This document shows positions 8,125 through 14,142 of a stretch of DNA of 18,873 bases, piece after piece. The translations under genes and the position numbers were made by a program. The notes beneath the pieces were generated by a model. That model worked only from the letters and a program-made list of their open reading frames with translations, was not told the origin of the DNA and made no database searches. The DNA comes from JBEIUO01 sp964549785 (GTDB lineage Bacteria > Planctomycetota > Phycisphaerae > Phycisphaerales > UBA1924), in the NCBI GenBank assembly GCA_964549785.1, contig CAZJXA010000045.1:1-18873 (forward strand), written 5' to 3'. Numbering within the stretch: the stretch's first letter is position 1; each line of letters opens with the position of its first letter.

Positions 8125-8577
8125 ATGCCGCCCGAGATCGCCGCACACCCCGAGGTCTTCACGATCATCGAGCCCCTGTGCGCCGTCTTCCGGCGCGGGC
8201 TCAAGGCCGAGGGCCTCAAGTACACGCCCGAGCGGGCCGCGATCCTCGACACCGTCATCCGCGTCGAGAGCGTCTTCACCGCCGATGAAACGATCGAGCG
8301 CGTGCGGGGCTCGGGTTTCCGCGTCAGCAAGGCGACCGTCTACCGCACCTTCCGCTTGATGATGGAACTGGGAATCATTCAGCGGCTCACCCTCAGCGAC
8401 GACCAAACCAGGTATCAACTGGTGTACGGTCTCTCCTCGCGCGACATGATCCTGCGGATCGACACCCACGAGGTCGTTCCCATCGACGTCCCGGAACTCA
8501 CGGAACTCTGCCGAAGGGCGTGCGAGGAACGCGGTCTCACCTTCGTCGGGCACCGCCTGCAGGTGCTCGCGCGGTGA
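8125..8577 (+). CDS. Fur-family transcriptional regulator with degenerate metal sites
   Basis: A 150-residue DNA-binding protein of the Fur/Zur/PerR family. The N-terminal winged helix is well kept: LKYTPERAAILDTV (31-44) and the recognition-helix region RVSKATVYRTFRLMMELGII (66-85). The C-terminal half has the expected length and the family's GHRLQVL ending (142-148), but the metal ligands are mostly gone. The HHHDH stretch is replaced by YGLSSRD (101-107), the CxxC zinc pair by R111 and T114, and the glutamate in the FEL motif by Q98. Only H143, and perhaps H115, remain. It may therefore respond to something other than Fe/Zn/Mn, or bind DNA constitutively. Start: ATG at 8125, with GGGAG 14 nt upstream; GTG at 8110 is an alternative. 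It diverges from the GT-C-like gene and could regulate that unit. Confidence 0.85.
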   Translation: MPPEIAAHPEVFTIIEPLCAVFRRGLKAEGLKYTPERAAILDTVIRVESVFTADETIERVRGSGFRVSKATVYRTFRLMMELGIIQRLTLSDDQTRYQLVYGLSSRDMILRIDTHEVVPIDVPELTELCRRACEERGLTFVGHRLQVLAR

Positions 8578-8623
8578 CAACGCGAGCCCCTATGTCCGCC
8601 CCTGCCTCGGGAGGCACCACTGC

Positions 8624-8653
8624 CCTGAGCGGTGGGTCAGGGCACCGCTCAGG
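8624..8653. terminator. Perfect 11-bp inverted repeat between convergent genes
   Basis: CCTGAGCGGTG (8624-8634) and CACCGCTCAGG (8643-8653) form an 11-bp perfect stem with an 8-nt loop. It sits in the 78-bp gap between the Fur-family stop and the lipoprotein stop, ending 2 bp from the latter. This placement fits a bidirectional terminator, although neither side has a U-tract. A smaller 6-bp hairpin (TGCCTC/GAGGCA) lies at 8603-8616. Confidence 0.6.
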
Positions 8654-8655
8654 CG

Positions 8656-8961
8656 TCAAAGCCCCCCGTTGCTGAACGACGCCACCTTTCCGTCCTTGAA
8701 CGTCACGCTGATCTCTTTGGTGCCCTCACGCCATGTGTAGGTGTCGAGGCTGTTCTGGGTGGCACCCCCAAGCACCCCCGCGCCCGAGATGCTCGCGCCG
8801 GAATTGACCTGCAGTTCCCCCTTCCCGAGAATTGTTTCGACCTCGGCTTGCGTCATGCCCTCTTTCAGGATGCTGTAGTTATCCAAGGTAACCTTCTTCT
8901 CGCAGGACACAAGCAAAAGAAGGGGCAGAACCAAAGCCGCAAGGAACGTGTTTCGGATCAT
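8656..8961 (-). CDS. Small lipoprotein, DUF3862/SmpA-BamE-like
   Basis: A 101-residue predicted lipoprotein. A short hydrophobic signal sequence (about 6-18) ends in the lipobox LVSC with the lipidated cysteine at C20; residues after it (EKK) lack Asp at +2, so outer-membrane sorting is possible by E. coli rules. The mature part has the pattern YSILKEGMTQAEVETILGKG (29-48), then YTWREG, then a beta-rich VTFKDGKVASFSNGGL. This is typical of DUF3862, a small BamE/SmpA-like fold. The specific role is unknown; such proteins often attach to envelope complexes. The ATG at 8961 is chosen because GGGAG lies 8 nt before it and the signal peptide begins there; a frame extending 25 codons upstream lacks a signal sequence at its N-terminus. 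Confidence 0.85.
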   Translation of the reverse strand: MIRNTFLAALVLPLLLLVSCEKKVTLDNYSILKEGMTQAEVETILGKGELQVNSGASISGAGVLGGATQNSLDTYTWREGTKEISVTFKDGKVASFSNGGL

Positions 8962-8969
8962 CGGCAAAA

Positions 8970-8974
8970 CTCCC
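8970..8974 (-). promoter_or_regulatory. Ribosome binding site of the small lipoprotein gene
   Basis: GGGAG on the minus strand, 8 nt before the ATG at 8961. It decides between this start and a longer upstream frame, and favours the start that places the signal peptide at the N-terminus. Confidence 0.65.
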
Positions 8975-9063
8975 AAGGTTCGGGTGGAGAACGCCACCCG
9001 AAATACGACCGCGGTACCAACCTTTAAATCGATCACCCAGCCCGGCGGCCGGGGATGTCACAA

Positions 9064-9777
9064 TCACTTTTCGGGCGTTTCGCGCTCGAAGCGGTATCCG
9101 CCTTTTTCCGCGCCCCACACCTGCTTGCCGGCATCATCAAACCCGCGGTCCCAGCTCTGAAGGCCCGAGGGTGTGATGGTCACTTCGGACGTCGTGAACG
9201 TAGCACCGCCGCGTTCGCTCGGGCAGGCTCTTCCCAGTGTGCTTCCCGCGAACGTGCCGTCCGCGCCGGGCACCAGCACAACCTCGCACCCGACCTTCTG
9301 GGTCAGCAAATGGGGGCCCATCGTGTCTAATCGGGTGGGCTCGGCCCAAGCCCCCGCCATCGCCAGCGGATCGCCGGGCAACAGCCAGACTTCGCTGCGG
9401 AAGGTCGTGTGACTCCGCCCGTCGCCCCCCACAAACGTCATCGGCGTCACAAAGTAAACCCGTTGGCGGTAAGGCTTGTCGAGCGCATCCGAGCGTGCCT
9501 GCTCAACATACAGCCACACCCCGTTCCTCTCGGAAGGCCAGATCCGGGTCATGTGCAGGCGGATGTCAAAAAAATCGGGATCTTCCGCGGCCTGCCGCTC
9601 GCTGCTGAACGAGCCGGTCATGAGCGCAACAAGGTCCCCAAGCGTCGCGGAATCCGACGAGCCCGTCTCAGAGCCCGACGACCCCGTCGCGACCGGCGGA
9701 ACCGAGGCAGGCAGCGCCGGCTCGACCGGCTGCCCGCCCAAAAACACAACGGTGAACGCAATGGTGAATAAGTTCAT
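9064..9777 (-). CDS. Exported CpcT/CpeT-domain protein
   Basis: A 237-residue protein. An N-terminal hydrophobic segment (about 3-14) suggests export. A Ser/Gly/Pro-rich linker (about 18-44) leads to a CpcT/CpeT domain (about 46-235) with family-typical stretches: LMTGSFSSERQA, FFDIRLHMTRIWP, DALDKPYRQRVYFV, and near the C-terminus SWDRGFDDAGKQVWGAEKGG then YRFERE. In cyanobacteria this domain attaches phycocyanobilin to phycobiliproteins, but related proteins occur in non-photosynthetic bacteria with no known function. No pigment gene is seen here, so a lyase role should not be assumed. The ATG at 9777 is chosen because it begins the signal segment; a frame reaching to 10005 would overlap the divergent DUF2959 gene and has unlikely composition. 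GGGAG lies 14 nt upstream, farther than usual. Confidence 0.85.
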   Translation of the reverse strand: MNLFTIAFTVVFLGGQPVEPALPASVPPVATGSSGSETGSSDSATLGDLVALMTGSFSSERQAAEDPDFFDIRLHMTRIWPSERNGVWLYVEQARSDALDKPYRQRVYFVTPMTFVGGDGRSHTTFRSEVWLLPGDPLAMAGAWAEPTRLDTMGPHLLTQKVGCEVVLVPGADGTFAGSTLGRACPSERGGATFTTSEVTITPSGLQSWDRGFDDAGKQVWGAEKGGYRFERETPEK

Positions 9778-9820
9778 GGTTCTTCGGACGGCTCCCGCAA
9801 GGTCGTGACGTGGAACACAA

Positions 9821-9826
9821 TACGAT
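9821..9826 (+). promoter_or_regulatory. Possible -10 element (TACGAT) for the DUF2959 gene
   Basis: TACGAT lies 9 nt before the ATG at 9836 in the 58-bp gap between divergent genes. There is no Shine-Dalgarno between it and the ATG. If used, the transcript would have almost no leader. No strong -35 is visible. Confidence 0.3.
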
Positions 9827-9835
9827 GTCCGCGCC

Positions 9836-10519
9836 ATGTGCGCTTCCCCCACCCGCCAATCTTTCCTCCGCCTGTTCGTTGTGCTCGCGTTGGCGGCCGC
9901 CCCGCTCGGAGCCACCGGTTCCGGTTGCGCCCCCCAACCCTTTGACCGCACCGAACCCTTCTCTCGTGACCGCGTTGGCGCTGTCCGCCGTAGCGTCCAA
10001 CTCACGGTCAGTACGATGGAGTCCGCAGTCGAAGCGACGATGCTCGCCCTCGACCGGTCGCAGGAACTCTGCGAATCCCCCGGCGAGTCGCTCGACGCTG
10101 CCTACGCCACCGCCCGCGGCGATTTTTCCTCCGCCCGCGGCCGGCAGCGGTCGTTCGCCCGCCGCATTCTGGTCACCCGGACCGGCGGCGAGGCGATGTT
10201 CGATGAATGGAGGTCGGAATTACGCACCTATTCCGACGCCGCCGTCGAGCAATCCAGCCGCGAGAGTTTGGAGCGGTTGGAGGTCTCCCACAGTGCGCTC
10301 ATCGCCGCTCTCGAAATCGTCCGCGACGAACTCCTGCCGTTGCAGGATTCCATCAACGACCGCGTCCTGTATCTCAAGCACAGCCGCAACGAAGGGGCAC
10401 TGGCCGCGCTGCCGGCGATGACCCCCGCGATCACCGAAACCCGAAACAACGTCCGAGGCGGCGTCGAAAGCGTGCTCTCCGCGGCGGCCCACTTCGAGAC
10501 GCTAACCGCGCGGCGGTGA
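9836..10519 (+). CDS. DUF2959-family protein, probable lipoprotein
   Basis: A 227-residue protein whose N-terminal signal-like helix (about 9-27) ends before GSGC, giving a lipobox-like cysteine at C31. The rest is predicted alpha-helical and charged, consistent with a coiled coil. The DUF2959 signature is clear: DAAYATARGDFSSA (about 87-100), MFDEWRSELRTYS (121-133) and DRVLYLKHSRNEGALAAL (175-192). The family has no established function. It is divergent from the CpcT-domain gene, with 58 bp between starts, so the two may share control. Its last 18 bp overlap the convergent SRPBCC gene. The start at 9836 lacks a Shine-Dalgarno. Confidence 0.82.
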   Translation: MCASPTRQSFLRLFVVLALAAAPLGATGSGCAPQPFDRTEPFSRDRVGAVRRSVQLTVSTMESAVEATMLALDRSQELCESPGESLDAAYATARGDFSSARGRQRSFARRILVTRTGGEAMFDEWRSELRTYSDAAVEQSSRESLERLEVSHSALIAALEIVRDELLPLQDSINDRVLYLKHSRNEGALAALPAMTPAITETRNNVRGGVESVLSAAAHFETLTARR

Positions 10520-11059
10520 TCCCTCGTTCTGAACCCGCCCGATCGTCGGAGGCCCGATCGTCGGAGGCCCGATCGTCGGAGGCTCGATCTCGTGGCCGGG
10601 CCCCGCCGCTCCGGTCATCCTCGCCAATAAGGCGGCCTGTCGGAACCGGAAAATCTTCAGCAGTTCCGGCGCCACCATCAGCCGATGAACCAGCGGCCCC
10701 CCGCGCGACCGGTACGAAACCCGGTCGGCGCATCGTGTTCCCCCTTGATCCCGCTCGAACACATGCTCGTGGTGCCACAGGGAGTACGGACCCTGCAGTT
10801 GTTCATCGATGAAGCGGAACGGCGGTTCCCACGCCGCGATCCGCGTGCGCCACCGGATCGGCACTCCACGCAGCGAGATGCGGTAGTCGATGAGCGTGCC
10901 CGGGGCCATCAGAATGGGCGGAGGCGTCAAGATCCGGAACCCCAGAAAACCCGGCGTGAGTTCCTCAAGGTTGTGGGCGTTGCCAAAGAAGGCGAAGACG
11001 TCCTCGATCGAGCGCGGAAGCCAAAGCGAGCACGTCAGGATGTGGGACGGGGTGGCCAC
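10502..11059 (-). CDS. SRPBCC-fold (START/Bet v1-like) ligand-binding protein
   Basis: A 185-residue protein resembling the SRPBCC/polyketide-cyclase superfamily, helix-grip proteins that hold hydrophobic ligands. Visible markers are the N-terminal LPRSIEDVFAFFGNAHNLEELTP region (about 14-36), the phrase PFRFIDEQLQGPYSLWHHEH (80-99), which matches cell-division-inhibitor/cyclase-like SRPBCC proteins, and the DRVSYRSRGGPL strand (112-123). The ligand and role are unknown. The start is a GTG at 11059, 24 nt after the mscS stop on the same strand, so co-transcription with mscS is likely. The C-terminal tail (about 160-174) is three PPTIG repeats encoded by a 15-bp tandem repeat; it lies beyond the fold and is probably disordered. 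Its 3' end overlaps the convergent DUF2959 gene by 18 bp. Confidence 0.8.
   Translation of the reverse strand: MATPSHILTCSLWLPRSIEDVFAFFGNAHNLEELTPGFLGFRILTPPPILMAPGTLIDYRISLRGVPIRWRTRIAAWEPPFRFIDEQLQGPYSLWHHEHVFERDQGGTRCADRVSYRSRGGPLVHRLMVAPELLKIFRFRQAALLARMTGAAGPGHEIEPPTIGPPTIGPPTIGRVQNEGSPPRG
10541..10585. repeat. Three tandem copies of a 15-bp repeat
   Basis: The unit GATCGTCGGAGGCCC occurs at 10541-10555 and 10556-10570, with a one-mismatch third copy at 10571-10585. It lies inside the SRPBCC gene in frame, coding for PPTIG repeats on the minus strand. A length divisible by three means copy-number change would not break the frame. Confidence 0.9.
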
Positions 11060-11083
11060 AGCTCCACCGCTTCGATCGTCGCG

Positions 11084-12061
11084 TCACCCCGGATTCACGG
11101 TCGGCGCTGGTGTGAACGACGCACCCTCCGGCAGTTTCAGCATCATCGCGGGGATCGGGCCCGCCATGCCCGCGCCGTCCAACGCCGATTTGACGTTCTG
11201 AGCGAGGTCTTGCTGAACCGCCATAAGGTCGGATTGCTTGCTCCACACGCTGACCGTCCAATCGACACCGGCACCATTCAGCCGCACCAGCCCCACACCC
11301 GGAAGCGGGTCTTCCAGGCGGCCTTTCACCCCCCGCGCCGCCGCCAGCAGCGCCGCCCGCGTCACTTCCAAGTCAAACGATCCGTCGATCGTCACGTTCA
11401 CCACCGCCGCCCGGGTTTCGTGGTGCGTCTGGTTCTCGATAATCGACCCGAACACCTGCCCGTTGGGGATGATGATCCGGCGGTTGTCGCCCGTATCAAT
11501 ATGCGTCGAAAAGAGCTCGATCTCATCGACTTTACCGGTCTGACCCGCCACCGTCACCACATCCCCGACACGGAACGGGCGGAAGAGCAGCAGCATCACC
11601 CCCGCGGCAATGTTGCTCAGGCTTCCCTGCATCGCGAGCCCGATCGCGAGGCCGGCGGAGCCGATCACCGCCGCGAAACTCGCGGTCTGTACCCCGAAAA
11701 TGCCCAGCCCCGCGACGGCGGCGACAACGACGATGGCCCAACGCACAATGTTCGAGAGAAACTTCGCCAGCGTGACATCCACCTTCGCACGCCCCAGCCC
11801 CCTCAGCACAAGACGGCTCAGCCAAGACGAAATGATCCACGCGGCAACAACGAAAAGCAGAGCCCCGACGATCCGCGGGCCGTACTTCTGAGCCAGTTCC
11901 ACAAAGCGGTGGGTCTCGGCCTGGACCGTCGCCACCGCTCGTTCGGCCTTGATGACCACGGAGTCCGCGACCGTGATCTGCGCAGGAGCCGTGACCTCGA
12001 CCTGCGTGATCGGGTCGGCAACGGGTCCATCCGGGGGCGTTTGTGTCTGCCAGATCAGCAT
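11084..12061 (-). CDS. mscS: Small-conductance mechanosensitive channel (MscS family)
   Basis: A 325-residue inner-membrane channel that opens under membrane tension and releases solutes during hypo-osmotic shock. It has three membrane segments (about 63-80, 102-122 and the pore-lining TM3 at about 127-160) followed by the cytoplasmic beta domain. TM3 shows the family's small-residue pattern: AAVIGSAGLAIGLAMQGSLS, then FRPFRVGD, then the GKVDEI and IIIPNGQVFG motifs of the beta domain. Length is slightly above E. coli MscS (286) owing to an N-terminal extension. I chose ATG at 12061; an upstream ATG at 12148 would add 29 residues but has no Shine-Dalgarno and a less protein-like sequence. Downstream of mscL on the same strand, with the SRPBCC gene following. 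Confidence 0.92.
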   Translation of the reverse strand: MLIWQTQTPPDGPVADPITQVEVTAPAQITVADSVVIKAERAVATVQAETHRFVELAQKYGPRIVGALLFVVAAWIISSWLSRLVLRGLGRAKVDVTLAKFLSNIVRWAIVVVAAVAGLGIFGVQTASFAAVIGSAGLAIGLAMQGSLSNIAAGVMLLLFRPFRVGDVVTVAGQTGKVDEIELFSTHIDTGDNRRIIIPNGQVFGSIIENQTHHETRAAVVNVTIDGSFDLEVTRAALLAAARGVKGRLEDPLPGVGLVRLNGAGVDWTVSVWSKQSDLMAVQQDLAQNVKSALDGAGMAGPIPAMMLKLPEGASFTPAPTVNPG

Positions 12062-12329
12062 GAGAATTCCAATGTGCGAGCAAAATGATCCGAATCCAGA
12101 TTCTTCTCTGGGCGTCGCCCCGCCGATCCGCACGGTTCGCGCCTTCATCCCGGAAGGGATGCGTCGATTGTTGCCAGGGGCAGGCCGCTCGGCACCCGTG
12201 GAAAACCGCGTCGCCTACCCCGCACGCCTCCAGGGTGCACGAGCATGCGCCTTCGCCTCGACCGGAGGCGACAGGCTTTGGAACCGGTTAGCGGCGGCGA
12301 CTCGCGATTCTTTGGCCCGCGACGTCGAA
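12062..12329. other. Spacer between mscL and mscS with two hairpins
   Basis: No credible gene is seen in these 268 bp. Two perfect short inverted repeats are present: CATCCC/GGGATG with a GGAA loop at 12146-12161, and TCGCCTC/GAGGCGA with a 5-nt loop at 12253-12271. The second lies about 60 nt past the mscL stop and may act as its terminator, though it lacks a U-tract. The first would lie in the mscS leader if transcription starts upstream. Confidence 0.5.
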
Positions 12330-12791
12330 TCAACGACGCTGCGCGAGCAGGTCGCGGATTTCCATGAGCAGTTTCTCTTCGACCGTCGGGCCAGCGGGCG
12401 AGGGCACGGGCTTCGCCGACTCAAACCGCTGCCGCGCGGTGTTGAATGCCTTGACCACCAGAAAAACACAGAACGCAAGAATGACGAAATTGATCGCGAC
12501 CGTCAAAAAACTCCCGTACGCCAGCACCGGCCCCGCCGCCCGCGCATCCGCGAGGGTCAGCGGCGCTCCCAACACGTCCGCGGCGTCGATCGCGGCCGCC
12601 GCTTTCGCGTTGAGCGGAACATACAAGTTACTGAAATCGGCCTTGCCCGGAATGCTGACCACCGGCATGATGATGTCAGCGATGAAAGAGTTTACGATCC
12701 CCCCGAACGCCACTCCGATGATCACCGCGACCGCGAGATCCAGAACGTTACCCCGAAGCGCAAACTCCCGAAATTCTTTGAGAAAACCCAT
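12330..12791 (-). CDS. mscL: Large-conductance mechanosensitive channel (MscL)
   Basis: A 153-residue inner-membrane channel, the emergency valve for strong hypo-osmotic shock. It shows the MscL layout: the amphipathic N-terminus MGFLKEFREFALRGNVLDLA, the pore helix VAVIIGVAFGGIVNSFIADIIMP (about 21-43), a periplasmic loop (about 44-88), TM2 around FLTVAINFVILAFCVFLVVKAF (about 95-116), and a cytoplasmic helix with EEKLLMEIRDLLAQ at the end. The loop contains an Ala/Asp-rich stretch (about 62-88), a little longer than in E. coli (136 residues). The ATG at 12791 has GAGGGG 8 nt upstream. mscS follows on the same strand 268 bp later. Confidence 0.97.
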   Translation of the reverse strand: MGFLKEFREFALRGNVLDLAVAVIIGVAFGGIVNSFIADIIMPVVSIPGKADFSNLYVPLNAKAAAAIDAADVLGAPLTLADARAAGPVLAYGSFLTVAINFVILAFCVFLVVKAFNTARQRFESAKPVPSPAGPTVEEKLLMEIRDLLAQRR

Positions 12792-12799
12792 CCGAATCG

Positions 12800-12805
12800 C
12801 CCCTC
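12800..12805 (-). promoter_or_regulatory. Ribosome binding site of mscL
   Basis: GAGGGG on the minus strand, 8 nt before the ATG at 12791, supporting that start. Confidence 0.6.
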
Positions 12806-13007
12806 TCTTGATTTCCCGATTTGTTACACGCTCACCCTCAGGACCGCGACCGCTTGCCCCCCGAGGACTGAGGCGGGGAGAATACCCACTCGCGGCGCTC
12901 GGTGCGAGCGAAAAACCGTTCCTAGGGCATACAGTCCGTTTCTAGTGGGTGCCGATCCGTCTGTTCGGTCGGCGTTCTTGAGGGTTTATACGCAGGACGC
13001 GCTTTAA

Positions 13008-13508
13008 ATGCGATTCGAAATCACCACCACGCTCGGCAACTTCACGATTGAACTTGATCCTAAGAGTGCCCCCGTCTCGGCCAAAAACTTTGCCGATTAC
13101 GTCGACGAGGGCTTCTACTCAGGTACAGTATTCCACCGGGTTATTCCGACCTTCATGGTTCAGGGGGGCGGTCACACCGCCGACCTTGCCAAAAAAACCA
13201 CTAGGAAGCCGATCGTCAACGAGTGGCGGAACGGCCTCAAGAACGTCCGCGGGTCGGTTTCCTATGCCCGCCTGGGCGGCAACCCCGACTCCGCCACCAG
13301 CCAGTTCTTCATCAACGTCGTCGACAACCCGTTCCTCGACAATCCCCAGAGCGACGGTGCCGCATACGCGGTCTTTGGAAAAGTCGTTGAGGGCATGGAC
13401 ATCGTCGACAAAATCCGCGTCGTCCCCACGGGCCATCGCGGCGGAATGGGCGACGTACCCGTCAAGCCAGTGTTGATCGAATCGATCCGAGCGGCTACCG
13501 CAGACTGA
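13008..13508 (+). CDS. Cyclophilin-type peptidyl-prolyl cis-trans isomerase
   Basis: A 166-residue single-domain cyclophilin that speeds cis-trans isomerisation of Xaa-Pro bonds. It matches the PpiB class: TTLGNFTIELDP at the N-terminus, FHRVIPTFMVQGGG (42-55) with the catalytic arginine R44, F49, M50 and Q52, then SYARLGGNPDSATSQFFINV (about 85-104), NPFLD and YAVFGKVVEGMDIVDKI. There is no signal peptide, so it should be cytoplasmic. AGGA lies 10 nt before the ATG at 13008, a weak Shine-Dalgarno. It appears to be a single-gene unit, with a 216-bp upstream gap and a convergent PilZ gene downstream. Confidence 0.95.
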   Translation: MRFEITTTLGNFTIELDPKSAPVSAKNFADYVDEGFYSGTVFHRVIPTFMVQGGGHTADLAKKTTRKPIVNEWRNGLKNVRGSVSYARLGGNPDSATSQFFINVVDNPFLDNPQSDGAAYAVFGKVVEGMDIVDKIRVVPTGHRGGMGDVPVKPVLIESIRAATAD

Positions 13509-13652
13509 CTGGAACTTCGGTTCGTCCGTGTGCCGCGTCGCATCCGGCGCGTCCTGCCACCGCCCGGAGGGCGTAGCGGACGTCATCGGGGCGGAAGGCG
13601 GCTTTGCTCGTGCCCGGCCGCAGGCTTCAATGTTTCCAATCCGCGATGTTTG

Positions 13653-14027
13653 TCAGGCGGCTCGGTTCACGGCCACGCCCATGTTCGCGGCGTGCCGGGC
13701 CGATTCCGACTCCGCGAACCGTACCGCGACTACCTGCTTGGCACCCTCAAAGAGCGAGCGGGTGATGGTCGCAACGACCTGGTCGGAGGCCGAAAGGATC
13801 GCCCGATGGTGCCACGCGATGAGAATCTCGATGGCGTCGCCCACCTGCAACGCCCGGGGCGATTCCACTGTGACCAAGGCCCCGCCCGCCGAGACGTCCC
13901 TCGTGATGCCGGTCAGGTATCGCCGCGTGGGCTCGTGAAATACCTTGCACAGCCGCTCCACGGGGATTCGGGGCGTCGTGCGGCGGTCGGTTCCAATTTG
14001 ATTCATCAGATCTAAGGTGGAGAGCAT
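13653..14027 (-). CDS. PilZ-domain protein, probable c-di-GMP receptor
   Basis: A 124-residue protein consisting mostly of one PilZ domain. Both c-di-GMP-binding motifs are intact: RxxxR as RTTPR (R16 to R20) and D/NxSxxG as DVSAGG (D44, S46, G49), so nucleotide binding is likely. The rest is the expected beta barrel (LVTVESP, AIEILIAWHH, VVATITRSL, VVAVRFAE). PilZ-only proteins act by docking to partners in motility, polysaccharide export or transcription; no partner is evident here. ATG at 14027 is chosen; ATG at 14006 (residue 8) would also preserve the domain. The open frame extends upstream antisense to the glycosyltransferase gene but looks non-coding there. Neither start has a Shine-Dalgarno. 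Confidence 0.88.
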   Translation of the reverse strand: MLSTLDLMNQIGTDRRTTPRIPVERLCKVFHEPTRRYLTGITRDVSAGGALVTVESPRALQVGDAIEILIAWHHRAILSASDQVVATITRSLFEGAKQVVAVRFAESESARHAANMGVAVNRAA

Positions 14028-14128
14028 GTACGGTTCGTATCGGCGTGCGCGGAGGCCGCGGTTGTGCGAAATCGGGCGAATGGGGCCACAATTCTCGGGC
14101 TTGTGCAGTGGGGCTGGGGTCATCTGCC

Positions 14129-14134
14129 GATAAT
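14129..14134 (+). promoter_or_regulatory. Possible -10 element (GATAAT) for the family-2 glycosyltransferase
   Basis: GATAAT, the same hexamer as in the kinase promoter, lies 8 nt before the ATG at 14143, with no Shine-Dalgarno between. Transcription from it would start at or next to the ATG, suggesting a leaderless mRNA. No good -35 at 16-18 bp is visible. Confidence 0.35.
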
Positions 14135-14142
14135 CCAACGCA

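Noticed and set aside
9064..9777. Assigning a phycobilin lyase function to the CpcT-domain protein
   Set aside because: The domain match is good, but nothing in the window points to phycobiliproteins, and homologues exist in non-phototrophs.
10685..12088. 467-codon plus-strand open frame
   Set aside because: It is antisense to mscS and the SRPBCC gene, both clearly recognisable; the translation is Arg/His-rich as expected from the opposite strand of GC-rich genes.
11949..13007. 352-codon plus-strand open frame ending at the isomerase start
   Set aside because: It runs antisense to mscL and through two intergenic gaps, and its composition is not protein-like.
13561..13573. CGCCC/GGGCG hairpin as terminator after the isomerase gene
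   Set aside because: A 5-bp stem in GC-rich DNA is expected by chance and has no U-tract.
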